From Sinohyriopsis cumingii (taxonomy: Eukaryota; Mollusca; Bivalvia; Unionida; Unionidae), in the NCBI GenBank assembly GCA_028554795.2, contig CM068830.1, positions 49,424,355 through 49,488,354 on the forward strand: a DNA stretch of 64,000 nt, read 5' to 3'. Of the stretch, positions 45,170-56,509 are shown one piece after another. Both the position numbers and the translations under genes were made by a program. Positions within the stretch are counted from its first letter, which is position 1. The number at the start of each line of letters is the position of its first letter. Under the pieces are notes generated by a model. The model ran no database searches. It worked only from the letters and a program-made list of their open reading frames with translations, and was not told the DNA's origin.

Positions 45170-46090
45170 CACTTTGTAATTAATAAAAAAAATAACATAA
45201 TAGACACTCTTAGGAAAGGTAATTTGTGAAAATTCTTGCATTGTGTCTCTTTCTTGAGATCATTTACCTAAGATATCAGAAACAACCTTATTCAAACAAA
45301 TAAGCATATGTAACAAACAATTATTAGCTCAAGAAATAACAGAATTTACTACGCATAGCTAACAGACAACTTATGAAGTGAAGGATTTCCTTGTCATACT
45401 TTTGCTGTGTACATTTTTGGAACGTAATAGATTTTTAGCAACAATAAAAACTCTTTGTTTATACAGGGACGTATCATTCAAAATTAAAATCATAAACTAC
45501 AAACAATAATGTGTCATGCCTCTACCTTTTCTATCTTGCTATACAACAAACTATTAAATGACGTTAAACTCCAGAACCATACTTGAATAAAATAGTTTGG
45601 TTTTACTTTTCTCAGCATTAACAGCTGTAACTGCTATATTGTACAGCTAAAACTTGGAACCAGTCTTATGCAGTGATGTCTGGTAATAAAAAACGACACC
45701 AATCTACTTACAATACGTACCAGCTATTTTACCCCATTTCCTATACCTCACAAACACATGTACGACGTCACTACAAATCCCCCATGACATAAACCGCGTA
45801 ATAAAATAATAAGAATGAGATGATGGTACAGCTTTTTGATTACGATACCATATAGTCATGTACAATTATATTGATATTTAATGTAGAGTCTATTTATAAA
45901 AGAAATGCCCCATAAAATCCCGGCGCCCACAGACCAGCTGTAAGAGCTAAACAGAAAGCAGAGAATCCTAGTCCTCGGCTAACCACGCCTTTAATGAAAC
46001 AAACGTTTAAAGATAAATAAATGCCCATTCCTTTTGACGTTAGAACATGTTGGCCCATAATCGACGATAAGCACATTGAGTGGTTCATGC
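45170..46090. repeat. Segment duplicated at 34560-35330 (right partner)
   Basis: It is collinear with the left partner, as described there. It ends in a minus-strand 64-codon frame (45894-46088) finishing SAFCLALTAGLWAPGFYGAF, hydrophobic and possibly membrane-spanning. Its counterpart in the left copy is broken. Whether that frame is a small gene is unclear. Confidence 0.5.
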
Positions 46091-46328
46091 TTTCCTTCTC
46101 AATGCCTGATCAAACTGTGGCTTGAGATTTAATACATTTTATAGCAGTAAACATCAGGATGGAGAAAAAGATGTACTAACATCATTGTCCAGTAATTAAT
46201 AAGTGCAGAAGATTAGTGCGTAATTATTGTGCACTGTCTGATGAACACGTTAGTCCTCTGTTTGAAGAGATAAACCTCACTCCTGACTGAAATTTTCAGC
46301 TAGCGATCTTTTGATCCTGTGATGATCT

Positions 46329-47506
46329 CTACTGAGGTGTCCAGTCTCGGAGAATCCTATAGTTGGTAATGGACATATAAATATAGGGGAAATATGGCCC
46401 TTTCATCTGTATCTTCACTGATCCATTCAAGTCTGGTATGCACACAAGATTTCCTGGAATAAATCAACCAATAAAAGCTATGCATCAATCAATCAATCAA
46501 AACATCGATCGATCATTAATATACAGATTACTAGAAGGTTTATGTGAATGTTTATTTGCAAAGTGAAAAAGTTTGACATGTTTTGTCGGGTACATATTTA
46601 AGAGAAAAAGACCTATGTTTTTATTCGTCAGCAGTCTGCATTTCATTAAGCTGTCATGTCTATTCTGTTCTTATATTCCTCTGAATTCTTGCATCATTCT
46701 CGCTTGACATGCATAAGATGTATCAAATAGTTAACGCGTTCAGAATCTTGGCGTGTCCTGTAAGTCACCTTTCCTTTAGTGATTGGTTCTGTTAGACTCC
46801 ACAGTTCATTAGTGTACTATGAATGTATTTATCAAAAGAAGTTCATTGTTGAAAATTTACGCTTTCCATGTACTTTTAGAAAAGAAGTAGATAGTCAAAC
46901 AGTTCAGCACTAGAAGAGCTAAAAAGGTGGATAAAAATTCTTAATAGTCGATTATACCTGATGAGGGAAAGGGGATTTCTCGCAGATTGTCAATTCCTTC
47001 TGTGGCGTCACTGTACGTAATGTCGTTCGAAATTTCATCCAGATCAAGGCAGAGCAGGAAGTTCTTACCGCCGTCTGGTGTGAAGTTAACTATGATACTA
47101 CCAGCAGGATAACTCCACCATGTGCTTCCGTTTACACAACTTGGATTTGCATAAAATTCTACGTTTTCCTGATAAAATGGTCTGAAAAGAATGAACGAGA
47201 ACGCGTTAATAAGCACCAGCCTCGCCAAGGAAGAAATATGTTACACAAGCAAAGTTAAATAAAAAAAATATATAGTTAGACTCAGTGGATACATTGACTG
47301 AAGAAGTTTCAGTTCTGATATTAGAATATGATTTAATTTTTTTTGCAAATGAAAATAATTTGCAAGTTAAGGTTTGTGAGAGTGCAAACACTTGTGCTAA
47401 TTAGATATAATCAAATCCTGTTTCAAAATCCAAAACGACCTTAGTTTCGCCCCGATATACTCTGATCATATCGACCTTATACACACTTGGAGTTAAGTAA
47501 AATGGG

Positions 47507-47578
<72 letters not shown>

Positions 47579-49374
47579 ATACATTAAAAACAACATGGCA
47601 TTTAAAGTGTTGGTATAAAGCTAATTGATATGCCAGTACTTTTGGTATATCAAATTGTGATCCGCCCATGGCGCAATACGAATATATAAACATTCTTTTA
47701 ACTACAGGCCTATAGATCAACGATGAAATTCTACTCATTCATTAATCATAAATGACATATGAAAATAACGATCAAAAGTATTAATAGTCCCTGTTTTCTA
47801 AATGAAAAAAAAATGGTACACAATTTCGTCGGAAACCTTTCTTTTCATACCCCTCTCCCCCATCGTGCGTAAGGGACAAAAAAACAAATATCTGAGTGAG
47901 AGAGAAAATCATGGCGCTGGACCAAAACATTAAAACTGAACTTGTACCAAGTAACCTACAGTAATATGGTTCGTCGTAACGGTATGTTTACGCTTTTATG
48001 AGGCGCCGTAGCGGACAAATGCTGGACCAATCAGAACGTTGCCCTTGAAATTTTAATTTCATATGTGCATCATTCCAATTTCACGTGTTGCATCAAAACT
48101 GCTTGTCCTTAAAGTTTCATTTTCTAGGTCGAGATTTTAGATTGTATATGTTGAATTAAACAGTAGTGGTTGAAAGTTATATTTTCTATGTCGAGGTTTT
48201 AGATTGTGTCGCTTGAATTACACGGCGGTGGTTGAAATTTCAATGTCATACGTCGATAATTCCTAATTTATGTATTGGTTCCAAGAGTTTATGTTGAAAA
48301 TTCCATTTGAGTATTTAGGTCTCATCCGTTCAATTACACGGCGATTGTTGAAAATTCGATGTCCAATGTCGAGTTTTTAGATTGTATCTTCTGACTACAC
48401 GGCGGTTGTTGAAATTTTAATTTCATACGTCGAGAATTTCAATTTAACATGTTCATTCACATTCATTGTACTGAAAGTTCCATTTCGTATGTTAAGTTTT
48501 TCGATTGTGTCTGTTGAATTACACAGCGGTGATTGGACATTTTACTGTGCTTGTCAGAATTGTTATTTTTATATGGTGAATTGGTGTGTTGGTGTTAAAA
48601 ATAACATTATACAATGTCCACTTTAACAATTCAAAATAGTATCGAGCATTAAGATACATAATTCGTGTATTCAATTACGAGGCGCCATTACATTTCATGC
48701 ATTTACAGTTTGAAAGTTACCATTCACAGGTCGAGAATTACTATTAATGTCTTCGCTAGAGGTCGCTGTAGTGAACGGACCGCGTTATTTTTAAACAAGT
48801 ATGCTGCTTCTCGTTGCTGTGAAATTCAACAGACGAAATCTAAATACTCGCCATATGAAATGGAACTTTCATCACAAACAGTTGCATACAACGTGTGAAT
48901 TAGGAATTCTCGACATATGATATTGGAATTTCGAACACCGCAATGTAATTCAAAATATACAATGTAAATCGTCGACATAGGAAATAAAACTTTAAACCAC
49001 CACCGTATAATTCAACATATAAACTTTAAAATCTCGATCAAGAAAATGGAACTTTAAGGACATGCAGTTTGATCCGACACGTGATATTGGATTTCTCGAC
49101 ATACGACATCGAAATTTCAACTGCAACTTTCTGACTGGACCAGCTTTTGTCCGCTACGGCGCCTCATACGCTTTCCTTGCGATCTATCTACAGTGGTCAT
49201 AGTATCAATGATATATACTGTAGTTCCAATCGCCCGTCAGCACTATGTTAAATTTGTCGGTTACGAGGCACAAATACTGTAGCGTATTGAATGCTTTGTT
49301 GTTGTTGATTCTTAAACCTATTATAATGATCTAAAATTCGATTGTAAATTTTTAAATATAAAAATATCCAAATG

Positions 49375-49406
<32 letters not shown>

Positions 49407-52400
49407 GGCGGAAATTCATGAAAATGCGAACGTTGAGGATTTTCTCTTGTGTCATACGACGATGCCTCTAGACCTATGAATGATGGTAAAGTTTAGTCAA
49501 ACCGTCCAAAGAAGAGAGAGAGAGAGAGAGAGTGTGTGTGTGTGCAGTGGAATCACTAGGAGGTTCTGTGTGTACCGCACCGGGTGCCGCCATCAGAGGG
49601 GGTGACACCAAAATGACTTTCTATAACCTTTTTGAATTTTTGTGCAGGAAGAAGGTCCATGGGGATGACACCATGAGTAAATGCACTGGGTGACACCAAC
49701 CCTAGTGACGCCACTGTGAGAGAGAGAGATTTCTTCAATTTTATAGAATTTAGAGTCTTTCGAAATGTTCATTAAAGCAGAATACTGACTTAGATTAACT
49801 GTCAATATATTAAAATCTTTTAATTACTTCTTGTTGGTTTGTCGGTTCGCATAGTTTCTATTCCAAGCTAATTTCCATACGCCAGTACGTGAATGCCTGA
49901 CAGTTCAGGTTCACTGCACAATAGGCTGACAGTTTTTGTAGTGCACTACTTTCTTCATATAAATCATATTTCACGTTTAAATCATGAGTGTATCTTACAT
50001 TGATTTAATAAATGTGAATCAAACTAGAAACTCAAACAGAAAACAATCAACTTATCAATTTGTATATGTGATTGTGAACAACAAGAAAAATTGTGGAACT
50101 ATATTATGTAGAGGGCACAATTGCAGGGATGTGAGGAGTTCATCCACTTGGTCAATACACAATTACCAGGAGCATATCGTTAACTCCATTCAAAGCGCAA
50201 ATATGTGTATTATATTTGTCATTCCTCAGTTTCCTTTCGTAAACTATTGTACCGGATATTAATAATTGACCATCTCGATTCTCTTATTTTTACGGTTTTC
50301 GTTAAAAACATTACTGATATTTTTTTTCTTCTCAATTTCAGACTAGTACAGGACCGGAGAAGGTACTTTTGCCGACCTAGGCGAAATATGACTTTTGCAT
50401 CGTCTCCCTTGGCGTCCCTCAGTGCCTTGCGCCTTTGGCGACTGTCTAGTTCACCTATATGGTCAGGCAGGCCTTCGATTAGTCAAAGAACAAACGGTAC
50501 TAGCAGGTACAAGTTTTAAAGACTCTGAGAGAGACTCTCCAGTTAGTACAAGGAGCGTTTCTGAGCAGCACAAAGCTGTATTTGATATCGGTCCTGGAAG
50601 CAAACCTATGTTTGACCTTGCTTCGGAAGCACAAAGCGATGTTGGATATTACCCCAGAAACACAAAGCTATGCTGGATAATACCCCAGAAACACAAAGCT
50701 ATGTTGGATATTGCCCGGAAACACAAAGCTATGTTGGATATTGCCCGGAACGCACAAAGCTTTGTGGATTAATATTCCGGAAGCACAAAGTTATGCTTGA
50801 TATTACTCTGAAAACATCAAAAATAATGTTGGATATTACCCGGAAACAAACATACACACACACGTACGTACGTCTGTGTGTATGTGTATGTATGTATGTA
50901 TGTATGTATATATGTATGTATGTATGTATAACTGCATAATATGTTATAACATATTAAACAAAAGGGACAAGGACCCCTATAGTACTAATGAGAGTTAAAT
51001 GCCTTTCCACTAACAAAAATACTTCATTGTTGGTAGCGATAACTCGATGAATAATATTACATAAATATTTGTATAACTCTATATTTCCTTTACGCTTTAT
51101 CTTTTCTAAAGTGATTAATGACGTCACTGAACGTCGAGTCAAGGATAAAACAATAAAATCTTGTCAACATAATACTTTTTTTACTTGAGTCTACATTTAT
51201 ATTTGCATTGTAAAGATACTTTAACCCTCTAATATGACACGGTATAAAGATATGTCAATTGTATGTGGTTTGTCCTGGTGATAAATATTATGTAGAAGCC
51301 AACGCGTCAAAATCTATACCGCGAAAATCTAGAGACACGGCAAAATTATCTTTAGAAATGTGTTTGACAAGATGCATTTTCTTGTTTTGACACAACCTTT
51401 AGCACCTTTATAAATATCTTGTTTAGCCACTCTTACAGACGTGAGTTTGACAATGATGAATAACCTGTTATTTAATTAGTGCCATAATTGCACATGCAGA
51501 ATTAACACAGGTAGAATTAACACAGGCAGAATTAATTACTGAACGTTATACCGGGGAATGTATGACTTTTGAATTAATTTTGTTTAGCTGCTGTCAGAAA
51601 CGTTCAAGATGATAACAGCAGATGTATACAAACGTTTGATGGTGACAGGGACATGTGTATAAATGTACAACATTGGGTCTTCCAGTTTCAAAGGCAACCA
51701 TAATCGATTGTGGATCCTTGACACTGCAGAAGCAAATATTTGTCATAAATATTATTTGACTAAATTAAGCAACATCAATGTTTATTTTCAAATGTACAGA
51801 ACAAGTACTGTGACTGCTCCGTTACAATATTAAAGGTATACGCCTTTCCATTTTAAGATGAACCCTATAACAAAAGATTTATTTTTCGTTTATTAAAGAG
51901 AAATGGAAAAAAACTGTAGCGTCAGCTTAATAAATACACGAAGTAATATAATTATAAGTGAATTTCGCTGTTTACTTAACGTGTTTGAAGGCATACAATT
52001 ATAGCCTATTTTTATTTTAATAATATTGATATTTTTCCACTTTTCCACCACAAAAATGATCATGCTCACCATTCTTCATGAATTGTTTATATTTTCGCCC
52101 AGATAAAAAAAAAGTATGCTTATCACTTATATCTGGAATCTCTAGTGCCTCAGAACCCATGCCTAGTGTGACTATATAAATAATGTTTAAAGACTGACAT
52201 AGTATTGAAGGCAATGAACATTATATTTTTTGTAATTAACATTTTCAAAATTTACCACGAAGAAAACAATATTTTTCTGAAAACTGCTGACTCAATGAGC
52301 AGTTTTCTAAGCTATGCAACGCAAAATAGCTAGTATATTTAATTGCCTTTTTTATAGGTGGATTATTTGTATATTTCCTGGCCTACGCCTCGAGGAAAGG

Positions 52401-54512
52401 AAAAGCTCAAAGGCAAAGGTGTATGTTAAACAACGCTAATAACTGTAAATTAGCTCTTTCATCGTAAACCAAAAAAAGGAGAAAGACCTTGGCGAACGTC
52501 TAAAGTAGTAGTCAGGCCTATTTTATTGACATTATAATGGGAAACATTTCATGCTATAACATTAATTTTCTCTTCTCCCAATGTAAGCGGTTCATTGTCT
52601 TCACTAACATGTTGTTCCCCACACAAGAGTCGGTCAAGGACTCTTCAGGTCAACTGGCCACTTAAATGGGTTATACAATATAATATGTACAATATAAATC
52701 ATTATAGTATCGACATCTGTTGTCCAGATCTAATGAAAGTTCCTCAACATACATAAACGTTTTCTGTCATAAAGACTTTTTCAAGGAGAAAAGAAATCTC
52801 CATTTGCATAATGCAGTAAAATTTGTTTATAACGAACACGGTATTCAAGACTTTCCTGTTTCACAAACGTCTCAAAGGAATTTATTTATCCCGCGCTTAA
52901 CGAAATTCGGCCTTGACGACAAAATTTCTCCATTCCATTAGACTTAATAAAGAATGCGTTCCACTCTCTATTCGCGCAAAAGTTTTCAAAGTTTTAGCAA
53001 AATGAATCTACTGCAAATAGTAATGAGCAAATTTACGGTTAGAATGAAGTTAATCTGCACGGCAAATAAAGCGTACAATAAAAACGAAAGGTTGTTCACT
53101 ACATGAAGTGTTTTTATCAATAAATTCTGCCAATATGTCAACTTGGTTTAATCGGAAATCGTGAACCCCTTATAAAAGGTAGCTGTTCCGAAACAAGGGG
53201 AAAGAAGTGATCTTTAAAGCGCCCGGAAGTAGGTCCTTCACGATATTATCTACTCGTGCACAGGCCTTATCTTATTGTGATCAGCGTACTACAAACAAAG
53301 TTATTTCTTCCGAAACCATTGTTGTCTGAATGGCCTCCTCTACTGAGTTCTTTTGAAACGTCCGGTGATTCATTGTGAAGCTATGTCTTTTTTGTTATTA
53401 AAATCATGATTTTCCACAAGGACTATTTTGACTTGCCACAAATTTGTTCCAATCTCTGGAAAAGTTGTAAAAGAGCAAGCGAAAGTTCAGAATTCAATGC
53501 CAGATAAAACTACTGCGCCGGTAACAAGAAATTGCAAATGGAAACGCCACTGGGGAAGTGAGATCAGAAATTGTGAGATACGTTTGGTAATATGAAACGC
53601 TTTTACGCCAGCGAAAATGAGAATTTTATATCTTTGATTAAATTTTATACACATATTTTGTAAATGTAATTGACAATTTGCTATAATTGGTATGTGCAAT
53701 GATGTTGTGGAACAGAAAGTTGCTCCATCATATATTTTTCCCTCGCTGAAATAAAGCAGATCAAGAAAAATTTCAATCAGTTCTTGCTACTTTATGATTA
53801 AATTTCAGCTGCACGACGCAAAATATGAAATGGGAACTGTCGGTGTTATTCATAATTTTGATTAAGCAAAAGAACAATGTAAGCAGTATTTTCAAAATCT
53901 CCTAAATTTATCAGTGCGTTTGCTCGATTACAATGTGTAGTAATGCCTTGATGTTTGCCTGTAAAACGCTGAAAATAATACAGTTCAAGTTTCCTATTTA
54001 TCCCTTACACCACAGCATGCCACAGAGAAAAGAAAACAAGGGGAAAAAACAACACCGAAAGCCACAATTTAAATTCAGATGCTAAGATGCCCGTCTCCAG
54101 GTAATGTCTTTTTTCTACCCCTCAAACAATTAAAAAGAAAGGTATGCGGTAATGCCCAAGTTTTCTTCTTAAACAGGAATGCACGACAGCACGGGAAATG
54201 TTATGAAGCAAAATGTGTGTTTTAACCGAATTGTATTATTAATCATTAACTCAAAGTAAGACACTGTGCGGTTTTATGCAGAATCTTATTTATATTGTCC
54301 AAACAATACAAGATAAGTGGTGCACCGCACCTCACCGCACCACAGGTGTCGATCCGCATATGGAATAAAGTTAGCTTGTTAGAAATAAATTTATAGTAAA
54401 TCAGAAAATGAGTTGCGACTTTGAAAATTCTGCTTGCTTGCGTGCAAGTCAAAAGTATATGTTCTCATGTTTTATACCGAGCAAACATAGTTTCAGCGGT
54501 GTGGTAACATGA

Positions 54513-54553
<41 letters not shown>

Positions 54554-54677
54554 TAGAGAATACTCACTTTCTCACAGGAATGGTACATGGATCACCTAGG
54601 CTCGCAGGTCTTGCATAAACCAGGATCAAACCGGAACAGAAGCAAACCAGGCTCACAACTTTCACGGATGCAAGCAT
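46329..54677 (-). CDS. Small secreted protein gene, three coding exons (copy C)
   Basis: Exon 1 is 54568-54677, exon 2 is 46958-47181 and exon 3 is 46329-46453, all on the minus strand. Exon 1 encodes a signal peptide (MLASVKVVSLVCFCSGLILV) and a short mature start with DPCTIPVR. It ends in AA before GTGAGT. Exon 2 follows CTTTTCAG, completes a Lys codon and encodes 74 residues including SCVNGSTWWSYPAGSIIVNF and NFLLCLDL. It ends in phase 1 at GTATAAT. Exon 3 follows TTATTCCAG, completes a Gly codon and reads NLVCIPDLNG .. RDWTPQ to a TAG. Splice phases agree at both junctions, giving 152 residues with four cysteines after the signal peptide. The W.YPxG..xV.F....C pattern recalls the N-terminal part of meteorin-family cytokines; that is a tentative comparison. 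The 7.4-kb first intron holds a foldback element, a MITE and tandem repeats. Confidence 0.72.
47513..47575. repeat. (TA)n microsatellite
   Basis: About 31 uninterrupted TA units in intron 1 of the secreted-protein gene. Confidence 0.95.
47998..49167. mobile_element. Foldback-like DNA transposon, non-autonomous
   Basis: It starts ATGAGGCGCCGTAGCGGACA and ends in the inverted copy (TGTCCGCTACGGCGCCTCAT). It is flanked by ACGCTTTT (47990-47997) and ACGCTTTC (49168-49175), an 8-bp target duplication with one mismatch. Inside, both halves contain diverged ~60-70-bp tandem subunits (TTGAATTACACGGCGGT.GTTGAAA, CATACGTCGA.AATT on the left, and their complements on the right), so the ends fold into a long stem. 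This is the architecture of foldback elements. There is no transposase frame. The 8-bp duplication would fit hAT or a related superfamily. Confidence 0.8.
49180..50555. other. Non-coding DNA with microsatellites
   Basis: (TC)n lies at 49377-49406 and (GA)n/(TG)n at 49513-49544. GGGTG-type short direct repeats are at 49560-49700 (GGGGGTGACACCA, GGGTGACACCAA). The frames at 49984-50519 have no recognised domain. Confidence 0.4.
50560..50855. repeat. 30-bp minisatellite, ~10 diverged copies
   Basis: The unit is GGAAACACAAAGCTATGTTG plus GATATTGCCC. The array starts diverged (GAGCAGCACAAAGCTGTATT) and becomes regular at 50640-50760. A 125-codon frame running through it is a by-product of the 30-bp period. 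Confidence 0.85.
50878..50932. repeat. (TGTA)n microsatellite
   Basis: Mixed TGTG/TGTA tetranucleotide run next to the 30-bp array. Confidence 0.9.
51834..52425. mobile_element. Candidate TTAA-flanked MITE
   Basis: Inverted ends (AGGTATACGCCTTTCC at the left, complement CATACACCTTTGCC at the right) abut TTAA on both sides (51830-51833 and 52426-52429), as in piggyBac-type elements. The match of the ends is imperfect. There is no transposase frame; the 65-codon minus-strand frame inside has no domain. Confidence 0.4.
52430..54510. other. AT-rich non-coding DNA (intron 1 of the secreted-protein gene)
   Basis: No exon or repeat family was recognised. Confidence 0.4.
54514..54551. repeat. (TG)n microsatellite
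   Basis: About 19 units ending 10 bases before the donor of exon 1 of the secreted-protein gene. Confidence 0.95.
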
Positions 54678-54689
54678 TATTAAACTTTC

Positions 54690-56305
54690 TTTAAAACAAA
54701 ATGTATTTATATAAATTGATTCAGTCCGTCACTGATGAGAAAAATGCTAAATATGTCACTAAAACTTTTAACGGCAGATCTTTAAACTACAGTCAATAAA
54801 CATGTACTGCTACAGGAAATATGAAGAGTTCAGTTTGCGGTCTTCTCTCCCGCTATGTCGAGTGGGCCGATTTTTGTTCTCTGATGCTTTAGCAGACGAC
54901 AGTCAAATTTATACGACGAGGTTTGGACCGCCCTGTGACAGTCATCTCGTTAGACACAGGTTACATATCGCAGCAGCTCCCTGAAGTTTGTTATGCGTCA
55001 TCCGTTGGTTTTAATTGCCTATACAACATGGCGTAGATGCCGCAGGGCATTTATGCACGAATCTATTTTTCATAGCGAGTTTGAGCGTTAAAAGTATTCA
55101 AATATAAACTAGTATCTGTTTCGACAAAACAGAATCTGTCGAAGGATTATATTAAAACTCTCTAAAGTCTCCTAGCAAATGGCACGTTGAATGAAATTTG
55201 AATTTCGTATTTACTGTGGAGGCTTCGCTGTTACATCTTTTTAAGTTCTGTTTGTGTGTGTGTGTGTGTGTGTGGACAGATATAATTTTCTAAACATCGA
55301 AAGAAAATACCTCGAGTGACTGCAGTTAAATGGTTCTTTAATACAGATGCAAAGTACAACTCCCTGCATCACATGGCGCGATTTTAAGAATTTCATATAT
55401 TTGTTTTATTCAGCATTTACTTCTGGTAAAATTTTCTTTGCTTATTCAAAAAACATTTGTGGGCAAAACAAATATTAGTAATTTCTTTTTCGCATAAATG
55501 CAAAGACCTTACAGAGGCTTGTTTGACCTTAGGTCGATATAAAGACGGTTTAGATACTTTATGAAATTAGCGATATTGGATTCGTGCGGTTTTTGTGCAT
55601 TGTGAAGACATCAAGATGCTTGAATTGGAACAAAATACAACTACACCATTTCCAGGATCGACGGGATATATGACGATAATAACATTTAAGCCAATAAAAA
55701 CTATCGAGTCTGTGCGAAATTCAAGGAAGTCTTAAGGTTAAAAATTCAGATCTGTTCATAAGAGAAATATTTCAAGTTAAGGTCATTTAAGTATGCCATC
55801 ATATAACACATATCTGATCTACAAATTAACATGGGATACTTTGGAATTCGCTGAGTCATAAGACGACAAAAAACTATATGGAGACGAATCGAAATATATT
55901 TTTGTAAATATTTATTATTGTAAAGTTGACGTTCAGATTTTATCATACTTATATTCAGTGACTATATTCAATCTTTTATTTGGGATGGGATGTGTGCATG
56001 GTATAGGGGTATATGGTTGGTGCATGCAGGCAAGGCGATTGATACCGTAACCCATGGACCAAAATTTAAATCTCAGTAAGACGATGACTTGAACTTTTTC
56101 TAAACTGAGGGAGAAATTGAATTTTTTATGGCAAATAACAGTCCTTTTCAATGCACTGGATCCTGTGCCGGATTAACATCAAGCACACTAAGCAAATGCT
56201 TAGGGTAACACCCCAACAGGGGCACCAGAAACAAATTCAAATTGATTGTTGATGATAAGATTGAATGAATTAATTATGGCTTTTTTATCTGCACGTACGA
56301 CTATC
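54690..56305. other. AT-rich non-coding DNA upstream of the secreted-protein gene
   Basis: An ATTTATATA (TATATAAAT on the minus strand) lies at 54705-54713 but is so close to the ATG that the leader would be almost absent. (TG)n lies at 55253-55274. No other feature was seen. Confidence 0.35.
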
Positions 56306-56310
56306 TTACG

Positions 56311-56503
56311 GGGCGGGGTTTGTGGCGAGTGGCCGAATTGTCTAAAGCGCTCGGGCTCGGCCAATGTGGTATGTGAGAAAGCTTGCCAGTAGCTTCCCTT
56401 GGGTCAGTGGTTCTTCGAAGGGTTTTACCGGGTTCTTCCTTCACCAATTAAACTATCTCTATTGCGCTGTAAAATAGCGTTATACACCAAACAACAACAA
56501 CAA
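56311..56503 (+). mobile_element. tRNA-derived SINE, family 2, internally deleted
   Basis: GGCGAGTGGCCGAATTGTCT and AAAGCGCTCGGGCTCGGCCA give a shortened head. It joins directly to ATGTGAGAAAGCTTGCCAGT and the body, ending in ATAGCGTTATACACCAAA and (CAA)n. About 40 bases around the B box are missing compared with the 43.7-kb copy. Confidence 0.8.
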
Positions 56504-56509
56504 ATATAA

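Noticed and set aside
47493..47738. Tyr-Ile repeat protein
   Set aside because: It is the translation of a (TA)n microsatellite.
50395..50772. A 125-codon gene
   Set aside because: Most of it is the 30-bp array, and the first 45 codons have no domain or splice support.
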